From Rotaria macrura (lineage: Eukaryota; Rotifera; Eurotatoria; Philodinida; Philodinidae), in assembly GCA_900239685.1 (NCBI GenBank), contig OENT01000107.1, positions 27,535 to 91,534 on the forward strand: 64,000 nucleotides of DNA. Reading direction: 5' to 3'. The notes below the pieces were generated by a model. That model worked only from the letters and a program-made list of their open reading frames with translations. It did not search any database and had not been told where the DNA came from. Below are positions 1 through 11,044 of this stretch, in pieces (within the stretch, counting starts at the first letter, position 1; every line of letters starts with the position of its first letter). The position numbers and the translations under genes are program-made.

Positions 1-1579
1 TGCCCTGCGTCTTTGCATGCTCTATCCAATGGTAAAAAAAATTTTTCGAAAAAACATAGTTGAAGGCAAAATAACTAGGATGGTAAATGGGTCATTTTTA
101 ACCAGTGTTCACCTTATAACTTCCTTAAACTTGCATATTTTGGGCTGAGATTTTTATCGTAGGCTACCCGCTTCAGTCCTAACATATCCTGAAATTTCAG
201 CCGATTTGGACTTTCTTTGACGAAAATCGACTTATAAGGGGGGGGGGGGTGGGGGGTTAACGATTTTTCGGCAAATAGCATATATTCGATTGGAATGATC
301 CGAAGAATAAATACTTACGCGCAGACAAGTGTAGCTATATTGTAAGAGTATCAAAATGTACTTGTTAAGCTACATGTGACCTACGACTATCAAGTATCTT
401 TCGAAGATAATTTAAAAGAATTATATGAGATGCATTCAAATGGAATGGAAATTTTCAGGTTCATGATGCTATTTTTTACCGCGATGTATGCATTAAAATA
501 ATACACGGTTAAGGTGCTCTATAGAATAAAAAAATCAACAAGCATACGATGACGATGAAGAAATGCGTCTTGATTTTGATCATGAAATTCTGCTTCACTT
601 AAATTATTTAACACACACCTGCACACTTTTACTATTAATATTTAATTGAGGATATCGCCCAGCAGACCAGAATTATCATTCGAATTCATTAAGATTGTGA
701 ATATTTCATACTAAGGAACAATTCTGTTTTACCTATAATAATTAATAGTATTCATCAATCAATATGAACATCTTGTATACGTATGAGCGATTCATCATTG
801 TATAATGAAGAATTTGAAATAAATAATTTTCGAGCTCCACTTAAAAAAACAATCGAGTTGACCAAAACTTAATAGTTTTTTGTCTTAAATTTATGCTACA
901 AGCTGAAATTCTTCGTCTAAATTCTCACTGGCCAAGGTTGTATATGCGATATATTATGTTTTAACAAAATTCAAAGAAAGCCAGTCGATGAAGCTGCAGT
1001 TAATATTGAATTCTACTTTTTTTCCTATGGTTTTATCTAACTAGAAATCATATAAAAGCTTTGTCACAGGTAGCAGTATTTCGATGCATATTTGCAAGGA
1101 AAATATTATTATGTGTCAATAATCACTCTGCCTCACTATTTTTTTCGATAGATGATGAAATAAAATGCCATTCATAGAATATAGCTATTTTGACTAGTGA
1201 TATCGACTGTTGTGTCTGTCTTCTGCTTGCCAATCAAATAAAAAGAACTTTTATGAGTGTTTTAATCTTGATAGGAGATGAATCGAAAGTCACATGCGTT
1301 CAATAAATTCATTTTAGCATGTTCATTTCCTTTTCAACATATAAAAATAGTATCGCTGCTACCAAATCAATCTGAATTAGATCCATTGAATGTTGATAGG
1401 AAGTCATCTTTGATGTAATTCAAATGATGAAAAGTAAAATGATTGAGGGAGAGAATGCACACGGAGTTTTCTCGCTCGGCTTCCTTCCGTTCTTTTTATT
1501 CGTCACTATACATAATTACCATTTCCAATATTTTAACTTGAAGAACAAATACCCTACGTGCATATAGACATCAGACGAT
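1..1579. other. Intergenic; repeat edge with G run at the left end
   Basis: No coding region is recognised. Bases 1-290 differ in texture from the AT-rich remainder and read like the edge of a dispersed repeat. They include a run of 11 G, one T and six G at about 240-257, which could form a quadruplex or be a homopolymer assembly weak spot. Bases 300-1579 are AT-rich and should contain the promoter of the downstream channel gene, but no specific site can be assigned. Confidence 0.5.
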
Positions 1580-3205
1580 ATGGAAATGATAGATAACGTA
1601 ATCGGTTCTAGAAAACCAAAGCATTTTGTTGAACAACGTCGCCAATCTATTGTAGTCGATTATCTTCTAGCAACATCAACTCATGGACTACGTAGCGTAG
1701 GTCGTGCTTATTCGAAATTCAATCGTATTTGTTGGATCTTCATATTCATGATTGCTTTTGGTCTCATGCTTTATTTTGTTATAGCAGCTATTTTACAATA
1801 CTATGCCTATCCAACGCAAACGAATGTGGAAATTCGACTTGATCGAAACATGAATTTTCCGGCGGTAACTTTTTGCAGTGGAAATCCGTATAAGTATGAT
1901 AAGGCAAATGCATCAATTGTCGCTTACTACTATCGACTAACATCACAGAATGCAACATACGATCAGAATACTGTTAATTCTCTTTTAATACCATTGCTAG
2001 TCGATTTGTTCACTCGAAATCAAACAGAAGAATTAGTGTCAATCGGCTTTCAGCTGAGTGATCTATTACTTTCATGTACTTACAATGGAATGAATTGTTC
2101 CGGTTCTTTTACACCGTTGATAACGTCAAGTTTGGGCAATTGTTACACTTTCAATTGGAAAGCATCAGGAAATCTCTTTACTATCAGTGATTACGGTACC
2201 GATTTCATTTTAAAAGAGGGCCTCCTTTTGGAATTCTATATACCACGAGAGGACTATTTTCCTTCAACATGGTATGATATTGGCCTCACAGTTTTGTTGC
2301 ATGATAACGATGCACTTCCAGTACCCAACGAAAATGGTCTGTATCTGCAACCTGGCCAATCACATGTGATTACCTATCAAAAGAGTGAAACAATATTTCT
2401 TCCAGCACCCTATTCGAATTGTACGTCGATTGTCAGTGACGATTTGCGTGATCTTTACAAAACAACATTTTTCGATTCCGTAGCATCAAATGATGTTGTC
2501 TATTCGGAATCATTATGTTTGGAATTGTGTGAACAAGCGTATATTTTTTCACAATGTTCGTGTATTTTACCAATTCCATTTTATGCGCGACACGTTTTCA
2601 CACTTGATGGTCGACTTGTACCGGCTAATTTTTGTAGTGTGTTGACAACTCAACTATCATGCACAGTTACTGCCAAGCAACAACTGTCAGCTAGTGATAA
2701 TCTTCAAAAGGTGTGGTGTTCACGTTGTGTTCCTCAATGTGTGCATACATATTTCAACAGTTATCTCAGTGCACAAATTGGACCATCTGAAGCAGTGATT
2801 GAGCAGTGGTATGAACAATTAGTCAATCAAAACCAGAGTAGTCAAGTCCTGTTTCCAAATGATTTTGCAAAAAATTTTTCTTATTATTTCACACGAAATT
2901 ATTTGAAAGTTTTGATTGCATATGGTAGTAAGTATATCACTGAGTACACACAAGAACCCAAATTGACAATAATCGACACCTTCTCTGCGATTGGTGGACA
3001 AACAGGATTGTAAGTAAATTTCTTCATCTAATTGAATAATCAACATTCATTCTATAACATCTCTAGATGGATTGGTTTGAGCGTTTTGAGTGTAATTGAA
3101 TTGGGTGAACTTTTCTACAGACTTATGCATCATTATTTCAAAAGATACGATACGAAAAGTACGACTCGTGTTGTACCATTCATGACAACGGTGGTCAAGC
3201 AATAA
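1580..3205 (+). CDS. DEG/ENaC/ASIC-family amiloride-sensitive sodium channel
   Basis: Two exons, 1580-3009 and 3067-3205, separated by a 57-nt GT/AG intron and joined inside a Leu codon, give 522 aa. The product should be a subunit of a trimeric plasma-membrane cation channel. The cytosolic N-terminus has the conserved His-Gly gating motif (THGLRSVGR). TM1 lies at about residues 50-75, followed by the FPAVTFC signature. The ectodomain is Cys-rich (CLELCEQAYIFSQCSC, about residues 313-328). The C-terminal signature GGQTGLWIGLSVLSVIEL holds a G-x-S selectivity-filter triplet and TM2, and is complete only after splicing. The ligand cannot be told: FMRFamide-gated, acid-sensing and mechanosensory clades are all possible. 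At 522 aa it is at the short end for the family. An AATAAA overlaps the stop codon and another lies at 3308-3313. Confidence 0.92.
3010..3066 (+). other. Intron of the DEG/ENaC gene
   Basis: 57-nt intron with donor GTAAGT and acceptor CTCTAG. Without removal the reading frame stops at once (TAA overlapping the donor) and loses TM2. Splicing restores the conserved family C-terminus, which is strong support for these boundaries. Confidence 0.9.
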
Positions 3206-4262
3206 AATCAATATTAATTATATTTATGCATATATCATTTATCGACATCATTACATAGCTATTATGAACATCCCTTAAATTCGTACACTTTTTTAACAGA
3301 AAATACTAATAAACTGATTCAATACTGAGAGAAAGGTTGTTCCACGTTAGTGGCCTACTGCCGATTTTCTTCAGTCTACTTAATAACAATTGCTTTCGTT
3401 GTTTTGTGTGCTCTGTCATACTATTGCTTCATATGATTGAATAAGTTGGCTAGAATACTGAGGTCAATTCATAAAAAGTCAACTGCAAAGAATGCACTGC
3501 TACGAAGAAATCGGCATTGGTCATTACTTTTGTAAATATCATATGTTTTGAAGTTATCTATAAATAACGTAAATTTCACTGCAATTCACACCCAGTGAAG
3601 GGAAGATGCTTCAGGCATGGCAAGATCTGCTTTAGATGTATACTTGTGTAGAATATGAGCAAGTAGATAAAAAACGTGTCTCTCTTTTGAATAATATTGG
3701 TCTCTCAGTATCATTTGATGAATTCATTTGCAAAACAAACCAGATATGTTTTACTCAACGGGTATAGAAAAAAACTACTTGCATGCAGCTGAACGCTGTA
3801 TTCGGAAAGCGTAAGCCTTCTGACCTTTGATCGAACTATAATAAAAGAAAATTATTATAATTGCAAAAATATTTTTTCGTTCAACAAAAACGCAAATAAA
3901 TAAATGGTTGTATTGCTGTCCAGTTTCCTGATGGCTGATAACGTATTCTCTCTTTTAACCTGAAAGGTCCACGATAATACCGAATGAAACGACATGATAA
4001 TGAGTTCAGCGCCGAAATTTCATTTTGTAAAGACGCAATTCGATTTCTCGTAGAAGATTTATAAAGTAGTTCTTTCTTTTTGCTTTTGATAAATCACTAC
4101 TATGCTTTAACATGTAAAAAAACTGAATGTGAAAAATCAGGTATCATCAACACTCGTGAATAGAATATAATTGTATTTATTGAATATCAAAGCAAAAAAT
4201 ATTTCGGTGACAAAAAGTCAACTTCATGATTATGCGTTAATACCCATCGGCTGATATAAATC
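3206..4262. other. Intergenic between two convergent genes
   Basis: AT-rich sequence holding the 3' flanks of the channel gene (+) and of the LRR gene (-). I see no coding signal or repeat. Confidence 0.5.
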
Positions 4263-5638
4263 TTATATAATTAGTTTCAGTTTTGGACAATCTTGTCGGA
4301 CTTCCGAAAGGTGATCTTTTCCATTTTCATCTATGTTATTGTATCGAATGTCCAAAAAGATGAGTGTCTACTTGAGGAAATCGAGTAAATGATAGGATGA
4401 AAGTAATCTTTTAGAAAAATATTACTTTGTTTTGACTAAGAGCATTTGCAAGATCACACGCTCCTTGACCACCGATTTGATTCCATTTGAGATTCAACGT
4501 GGTAAGTGTCTTCAGGAATTATTCAGTGAATAGAACCATGAAAGCAGGACAACGAAGGACGGCCTACCTTATTTTGAAGAAGAGCATCTGCAAGATAATG
4601 TGCTCCTTGATCATGGATATCATTTGATTTGAGACTTAGTGTAGTGAGTGTCTGTGTGAAATAGTGAGTAAGTGAAACATTCAAAGGAAGAAATCAATAG
4701 ATGCTACTTGATTTTGTTTTAAAGCATCGGCGAAATGTTGTGCTCCTTCATCACTAATTTCATTTTTTGCGACGTAGAGTATGATTAGTGTCTTTGATCA
4801 GAAAAAGAATAAGTGAGAGATTGAAAATGTGACAGGAATTGGTGTTACTTGATTTTGCCGCAGAGCATTCGCAAGATGCTGTGCTCCTTGATCACCGATG
4901 TGATTCTCTGCGAGGTAAAGTGTAGTTAATGTCTGTGTAGAATCATGAATCAGCAAGAGAGTAAGAAGTGGAAATCTATGAATTTTACCTGATTTTGTTG
5001 TAGAGCTTTGGCAAGATGATATGTACCTTGTTCACCGATTTGATTGTGTATGATGTTCAGTCTAGTAAGTATCTGTAATTGATAGGAAATGTGTTTATAA
5101 AAAATGAAAAAGACAAGACACGAAATAAAACTTTATTTTGTTCGAGAGCATGAGCGAGGTGTTTGGCTCCTTCATCACCAATTTGATTGTAATGAAGATT
5201 TAATCTGATCAATGTCTGAATGAAATACTCAATGAGTGAAAAAATTAGGAAGGTAAGAATGTGTGAGCCTTACTTTATTATGTTTCAGACAATTAGCAAG
5301 ATAATGCGTTCCTTGCGGACCGATTCGATTGAGTTGAAGATTCATTATCGTAACTGTCTAGGTAACATAGTATAAACGAATGATTGACGAAAAACATGAA
5401 GAAGAGAAACACTACTTGATTGTGACAGAGAGCATCGGCAAGATAAAGTACTCCTTGATCATCGATTTCGTTGATTCCAATATCTAGTGTAGTGATTGTC
5501 TATTCAATCGCATAATAGTGATAAAATGAAAGAACAAAAAGAGTTGAATAGTACTTTGTTTTGTTTGAGAGTATTAGCAAGATACATTGCTCCCTGTGAA
5601 CCCATTTTATTATTGCACAATTGCAGCGTGGTGAGTGT
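4263..5638 (-). CDS. Leucine-rich-repeat protein, NLRC3/ribonuclease-inhibitor-like (5' end missing or decayed)
   Basis: Nine internal exons of exactly 84 nt each encode one 28-aa LRR, then a terminal exon ends in a stop. In transcription order: 5555-5638, 5416-5499, 5274-5357, 5132-5215, 4989-5072, 4849-4932, 4708-4791, 4568-4651, 4426-4509 and 4263-4367. All introns are 55-59 nt, GT/AG and phase 0. Repeats follow T-L-T-T-L-x-L-x-x-N-x-I-G-x-Q-G-A-x-x-L-A-x-A-L-x-x-N, the RNase-inhibitor/NLRC3 type, which forms a protein-binding horseshoe. Together they encode 286 aa. No NACHT or other N-terminal domain is visible upstream and no start codon can be assigned, so this is either the 3' part of a gene with distant 5' exons or a truncated copy. 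A decayed repeat lies just upstream. The LRR call is sure; whether the gene works is not. Confidence 0.85.
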
Positions 5639-5696
5639 CTGTGTGAAAAATTAGAAAGTACAAACATACCAACATAATTATTTGTTAGGGAATCTG

Positions 5697-5796
5697 AAAA
5701 ATAGAGCATGTCAAGATACAAAGATAGTTTAATAGTTGAGTACTGGATAGAGTTAACCGTGACTAATGTTTTATGGCATTGTAAGTGAAATAACAT
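5697..5796 (-). pseudogene. Decayed LRR exon upstream of the LRR array
   Basis: On the minus strand this stretch still resembles the neighbouring repeat exons: TLVTVN at the start and LYLDMLY near the end, where intact copies have TLTTLN and xYLANxL. The middle has lost about 4 nt and the usual acceptor AG is absent. An ATG at 5794-5796 opens an accidental frame through it. It looks like a tenth repeat that has degenerated and may mark where the gene was truncated. Confidence 0.5.
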
Positions 5797-8180
5797 TTAT
5801 TAGTATTGTTTTAAGTATGATGGACAACCATGAATGCAGTATATCTCAAATGGAACTTCAAAATCGTCTAATTTTCAAAGCGAATCCTTATGTATACAAG
5901 GGCTGTGGAATCACTTTTACACAGCTATAGTCAATGTCTATATCAGTTAAACCCCTTAAGGAAATGGGAATTTCCCTCTCATTCGAAGCTGCTGATTTCT
6001 TCATCTGCTTACGAGGTTGTGTTGCTTCCACATCCCTTCTTCTTAGATCTCCGCAAATATAGAAGTACGAAGCCAGTGATCATTGAATGCGTTTCAATAT
6101 CAGAAACAATACTGTTAACATAATTATAATGTCTATTTAATTGGGAAACTGTGAAACTTTCCTTTTTATTCTAAAGATTTTGACATCTAATGGTTCGTGC
6201 AACTCAGCAGTCTTGTCTTAGATTGAATTCCAGGTTTCCGATATAAAATAGTAATTCATGTGGAAATTCGTCCATATAACGGATACTGTATAGAAAAGCT
6301 TATCGAACGATTAGATTAGTACGTATAGCAGATTGACATTGTAGTGAAATCATTAAAATGATTAATGAAGTTATATTTTCAAACTAATACTTTGATAACA
6401 TTCACATCTATATAATGATTAAAGAAAAAGAATCTATGGATTCAAGATGGATCTGGCAAAACAAATAACTTCTTTCAATACAATTACTCTGCACCCAAGT
6501 ATGCAAGACATGAGTAATGACGGCCGACATAACTGGTTTAAAATGTCTTTCATATTTTTCATGACCAGTAGCAATGACAAGAAATATCTTGCAATCCTAT
6601 CCGGCTAGTTGAAAACCTTCTTGAACTCCGACGTGTCTCATCCATTTTACCCGTACGTGATGTCCATATACTTTCAGCTCAAAAGAAAAATCAATAAAAG
6701 CAGAAGAAAAGCACAGATTCGAACATTCAACCCAACAGTACACAGTAGTGCATATTTGAAAGGTGTTTCGACTCCAGATTCCACTAAGCGAAGGATTAAC
6801 GTCATTTTATTTAGTCTGAATAGCAAAATGATGCTCGTCTCTCTACTAGACTATTTGAGATTGTTCCCGAATAATCATGTTTCGACAAATTCGAAACGTC
6901 TGTACTAGTAGTTTGAGCAAGTCCAAAGCATTGTCTACACGTATCATGGCTAGTCTTTGTTAAAGATTGTACAGCATATTCTATTACAGACATGGTCTGG
7001 AAAACTCTAAACAACTTATTTTCTTTGAACTAATTTCTCCTACATATTCATTTAAGCTGATGAATAATGCAAAGCTAGCTGTTGCTTTATGATTACGACA
7101 ATTAAAATTATGCTTCTTTTTTTATAATCTTAAAAATATGCCACTTATCGTCGTTGTAATAATTTTTTCTAGTTAGAGCGATATTCAAGACTCTGCCGTA
7201 TAATCAATAATGGGATCTACGATAGGCAGATTACTTTGTGCTGATCTATCTTCATAGATCCTATTACATTGTATATTTTAATATGCTAACAACGTTAAAG
7301 TATATCAAAACACAAGAGGATACCAAAATTTACAAAGAAATCTACTTTTCCATAGTGAAGAAACCTAATATATATATATATATATACATTGTAAAATCAT
7401 TAGATGTAACGAACTTGAAATAATTCAAAATAATTTAAATATTCTTGTATCATTAGTTATTTTAGTTTGCTTCAAATGTAAATTCTACTATTTTATATCT
7501 CAGAACAAATTTAAATTAAGCAAAGTTAATTCAATCTTTAATTAAGAAATCATGATACTAAAAAATCATATATTCTACAAGAGATAATGTTTTATTCATA
7601 TGCGAACTTGAGAAAATTTGAATAAAATTGCTTGAGATACGTAGTATCTTAGAATGATTATGAACATGCAGAAGTTTGATCTCTTGATTATATTGCTCAA
7701 TCGTTCAAATGAGGAGTAAGTGATACACGGTTTGCATGTTTGAATCTAACTTTCATTCTTGCATTTTGGACTATTATCTATGTCGAAGAATTTGTGAGGC
7801 TTAGAGCAAAACAAGTAACACCGTCATGACTAACAAAAATAATCGACATGTGGTTTATCAATAACTAACTTGGCGATGAATCGAGTATAAAACTCTGGCA
7901 ATCAGACGATGAACTTATGAAAATCAGCATTCGTGAATCTACATCAGCATTACAAATTGCTAAACTGATTGGTTTTTTCTGTAGAAATATATAGAATATA
8001 TGTGTGAAATGTTTTAATTATGATTGAATGAATCGTGGAAACATTCATCATCTGTCTCACACTCAGAAATCAGAGTAAATTTTTGCATAAACAATCCATT
8101 CCACAATTTTGAATTTACGTATTTTTCTATCTTACTCGGTATTTGCTTTCATAAGTAATATTACTACTTCATTTTCAGTA
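5797..8180. other. Intergenic, no recognised gene
   Basis: AT-rich with a few short open frames (for example 5890-6123 and 6609-6908, + strand) that match no family I know and have no clear splice context. A short (TA)n microsatellite lies at about 7366-7386. Confidence 0.45.
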
Positions 8181-8450
8181 TCACACTTTCAAATTATCAA
8201 AAGGAATCGCTGCATTAATAGAATCGGCTCTTGCAAAATGGATGGTTTGTTCAAGTAGAAAGGAATGAGACGTAAAAAAAAGAAAACAACACTGTACCTT
8301 GTATCGATGATAACTGTCTACAACAGTGTTCATGTGACTAGATATATTTCTAATCGTACAAAAAACAGTGAAATCATCAAGATAAGTGAAAATTCGATGA
8401 ATGAACATCGTCGGTAATGTATGAAGAGACGTTTTAATTATGTCTGTCAT
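8181..8450 (-). CDS. F-box-like domain fragment
   Basis: The 89-aa frame starts with an F-box-like stretch: LHTLPTMFIHRIFTYLDDF, then IRNISSHMN and VDSYHRYK. This is the LPxxxIxxIFxYLD...xNxxVDxYHRY pattern of many bdelloid F-box proteins, which act as substrate adaptors of SCF ubiquitin ligases. The frame continues through a T-rich stretch that could be an intron (donor after YHRYK, GTACAG; acceptor AATGCAG), leaving only a few residues before the stop. No substrate-binding repeats follow, so this is probably a fragment or the first exon of a decayed gene. Confidence 0.42.
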   Translation of the reverse strand: MTDIIKTSLHTLPTMFIHRIFTYLDDFTVFCTIRNISSHMNTVVDSYHRYKVQCCFLFFTSHSFLLEQTIHFARADSINAAIPFDNLKV

Positions 8451-9801
8451 GATTAGACCTGCAAGATTTCTTACAATTTTTTTGTGCGTTTACTTGAGAG
8501 ATTTCGTTTCATGTAAGATATTTATATTTATCATGTGTCTTAAATTTTTCTATGATTGTGCAATTACTGTCTTACGCGTCGTAGTGCAAATGGCTGAATC
8601 GTTACGGTGATGAAATCACAACACTCAGCAACTGCAATGTTAAAATAAAGTTCGAGTTGATTGAATTAGATATGTGCGATATTAGTTAACGCACACTGAA
8701 ATAAAAGGGTTTCAGTGACTTTTTTTCCGAGAAAATGAACGGTATTGTTATTTGATTCTTGTGAACATGTATTGATATCATATGAAAGTTTGTCAATCTA
8801 TCGAGAAAAGCTGAAACTGTCATGGATTATACGCAAATAAAAGTCAAATATTCATTGAAGAAATGATTTGAAATAATAACTGAGCTGCGAAACATTTTCA
8901 TATGTTGACTAGTTGAGTGATCATATTAAGAGAATAAACTCTCATACTGAAGAAAATTTGCTCCACAGTAAAAATATTTTTAATAATATATAGTGAAAAG
9001 GGTCAAACGATTGCAATGTACGTAGGACTAGAGTCTCAACAGATCGAATGACTGTTTTAATGAATGTCAAAAAACTTCAATCAATCAATCTAAAATAAAA
9101 TGAAACTATCGTACCGTCGACAATATATATTACTCAGACTGTAATAGTATCATGTGTGAGAAGAACATGGAAATGAAACACACATACTTAGATAGAACGC
9201 TAAGATATCGAATCGAACCAATACAAGCGTAGTTTTGACCTTGTTTAAGCGTAACCAAACATTCATCTGCAGTATGATTTGAATCAAATGAAATCTGTTG
9301 CTCGGTAACATAGGCTAGTCTAAAGTTTAGGCAAGCTTAATGATTTCACACCATCTATGATAGCCAGAACGACTCTTCGATTGTGATCAGAAGTCAACAC
9401 ATTATTTGGATAATTTCTAACGGAGGAATCACCAGTTTCTTTTTTCTAGGTACATTTTAACAAGACGATTTATGACTTTCATGCGACTGAACATCTGCAT
9501 TAAGCAGTTTGGCAGAATTTGGAGTTATCAGGTAATTGATAATTGTTACTAGTTGAAAGTTATGTGGCACGAGTCAAGTCAACATAAATGATATATTAAC
9601 AATATTGGTTCGAGAAGAAGTGATAGTTTGTCTTATTAAGAAGTTGTCAACAGAAAAGGAAGCGGTAACGAAGAAATTTCCAGAAACCTCGGTAAATATA
9701 TGGCCTTTCAGTTACTAGTTACCAAGCAACGTAACCATAATTTCCCTTTGCTAGTCTATGTTTCAGTATAGTGTCAAGGCTATACACTTTTAAACATCTG
9801 G
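8451..9801. other. Intergenic, no recognised gene
   Basis: AT-rich sequence on both strands; I see neither coding signals nor long repeats. Confidence 0.45.
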
Positions 9802-10108
9802 CCAGTGAAAAATTGTCAGATTCTATGAGATTATCATCGGATTTGTGTGCAACGAAATTATAATCGATTGAAATTTCTGAAATTCAAGATAATTTGATTT
9901 TTAATCAAAAATAATCTTGTGAATCAGGGTAGAATCTTGATTAAAATGAAGTAAAATTTTTATTAAAATCAAAATTATACTTGATTTAAAAGATTATTTT
10001 TTTGATTAAAAATCAAATTATCTTGAATTTCAGAAATTTCAATCGATTATAATTTCGTTGCACACAAATCCGATGATAATCTAATAGAATCTGGCAATTT
10101 TTCACTGG
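9802..10108. mobile_element. MITE-like foldback element
   Basis: The two arms, about 9802-9915 and 9995-10108, are near-perfect reverse complements starting CCAGTGAAAAATTG on the left and ending with its imperfect complement on the right. Arm length is about 114 bp around an AT-rich 80-bp centre. There is no ORF, so any transposition would depend on a transposase supplied elsewhere. I could not define a target-site duplication. Confidence 0.75.
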
Positions 10109-10745
10109 GTAATGGTTCTATACCATGGATCGAATTCAGACTTATCTAATGAATTTGCAATAATATAAACCTTATGTGAAATTTTCTCAAAGAAAGATGC
10201 TTTAGACTTCTTTCATAAAGTACAATCATAGAAAAATAAAATTTCGAATCGACTTTAAGGAGTAATTAGAATGCAACAATGTCCCTTGTTATCATGCTTT
10301 TTCAATAGCTCTAATGGTGAACATTACTGATTCTTAGCAAAACAACATAGAAATTAACCGTACACAAACATTTGAGTCTCTCGAAGCTTGAACCTTTATC
10401 AAATGATTGGGAAAGAAACAAAATCAATACTCAACCACTCTTTTCCACTCAAAAAGAGTGTACACCGGAGGTGGACCAAGGGGGAAAGTGGATCCCGGTA
10501 TCTTGTGTATCCCCACCATATCCAAGATATGAAAATCTGCAATTCGATAGGATTTCAGAGGGTAATATATGGATACAAAGAATACCTGCATTCACTTTCG
10601 CTCCTTGTATTACTCTCATTGTATACATCGTATATAATATGTATTTTATTGACTCTATCCAATTTTATCTTGTGTATCCCGACCGTATCGGAGAAAAGCG
10701 TGATCCGCCCCCCCCCCTTGACATGGACACAGTACAACTGTCTTT
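10109..10745. other. Intergenic with repeat fragments
   Basis: No gene is recognised. A small hairpin (CACTC-AAAAA-GAGTG, 10446-10460) is followed by two copies of ATCTTGTGTATCCC (about 10499 and 10667) and a run of nine to ten C near 10708. A related hairpin occurs at 23735-23757, so this is probably a fragment of a dispersed repeat. Confidence 0.45.
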
Positions 10746-11044
10746 CCCAGGCAGACAAACATTTGGAAAAACGCGTTTAAACGCACAATCGGGAACGCCG
10801 ATTTTGAGTCACTAACGCTCATTAACAACACGCAAGAAACGCGTTTTTTACGCAGAATTTTCACTTTCCGAGCGTGAAAACGGATAAAAACTCTNAGAGT
10901 TTTTATCCGTTTTCACGCTCGGAAAGTGAAAATTCTGCGTAAAAAACGCGTTTCTTGCGTGTTGTTAATGAGCGTTAGTGACTCACAATCGGCGTTCCCG
11001 ATTGTGCGTTTAAACGCGTTTTTCCAAACGTTTGTCTGCTTGGG
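10746..11044. mobile_element. Near-perfect 299-bp palindrome with an N at its centre
   Basis: Arms 10746-10894 and 10896-11044 are reverse complements with only a few mismatches, symmetric about the single ambiguous base at 10895. The ends read CCCAGGCAGACAAAC on the left and GTTTGTCTGCTTGGG on the right. The arms are richer in GC than the flanks and contain two ACGCGTTT-type motifs each. This fits a foldback or MITE-type element, but the N at the axis could also be where an assembler joined or failed to read a hairpin. Open frames inside are by-products of the symmetry. Confidence 0.7.

Noticed and set aside
5500..5796. 98-aa minus-strand frame
   Set aside because: It crosses an intron and reads the LRR exon 5555-5638 out of frame; only its first part overlaps the decayed repeat.
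7366..7386. (TA)n tract considered as a promoter or origin signal
   Set aside because: Simple AT microsatellites occur throughout the window (for example 47876, 50198, 54090), so no function can be inferred.
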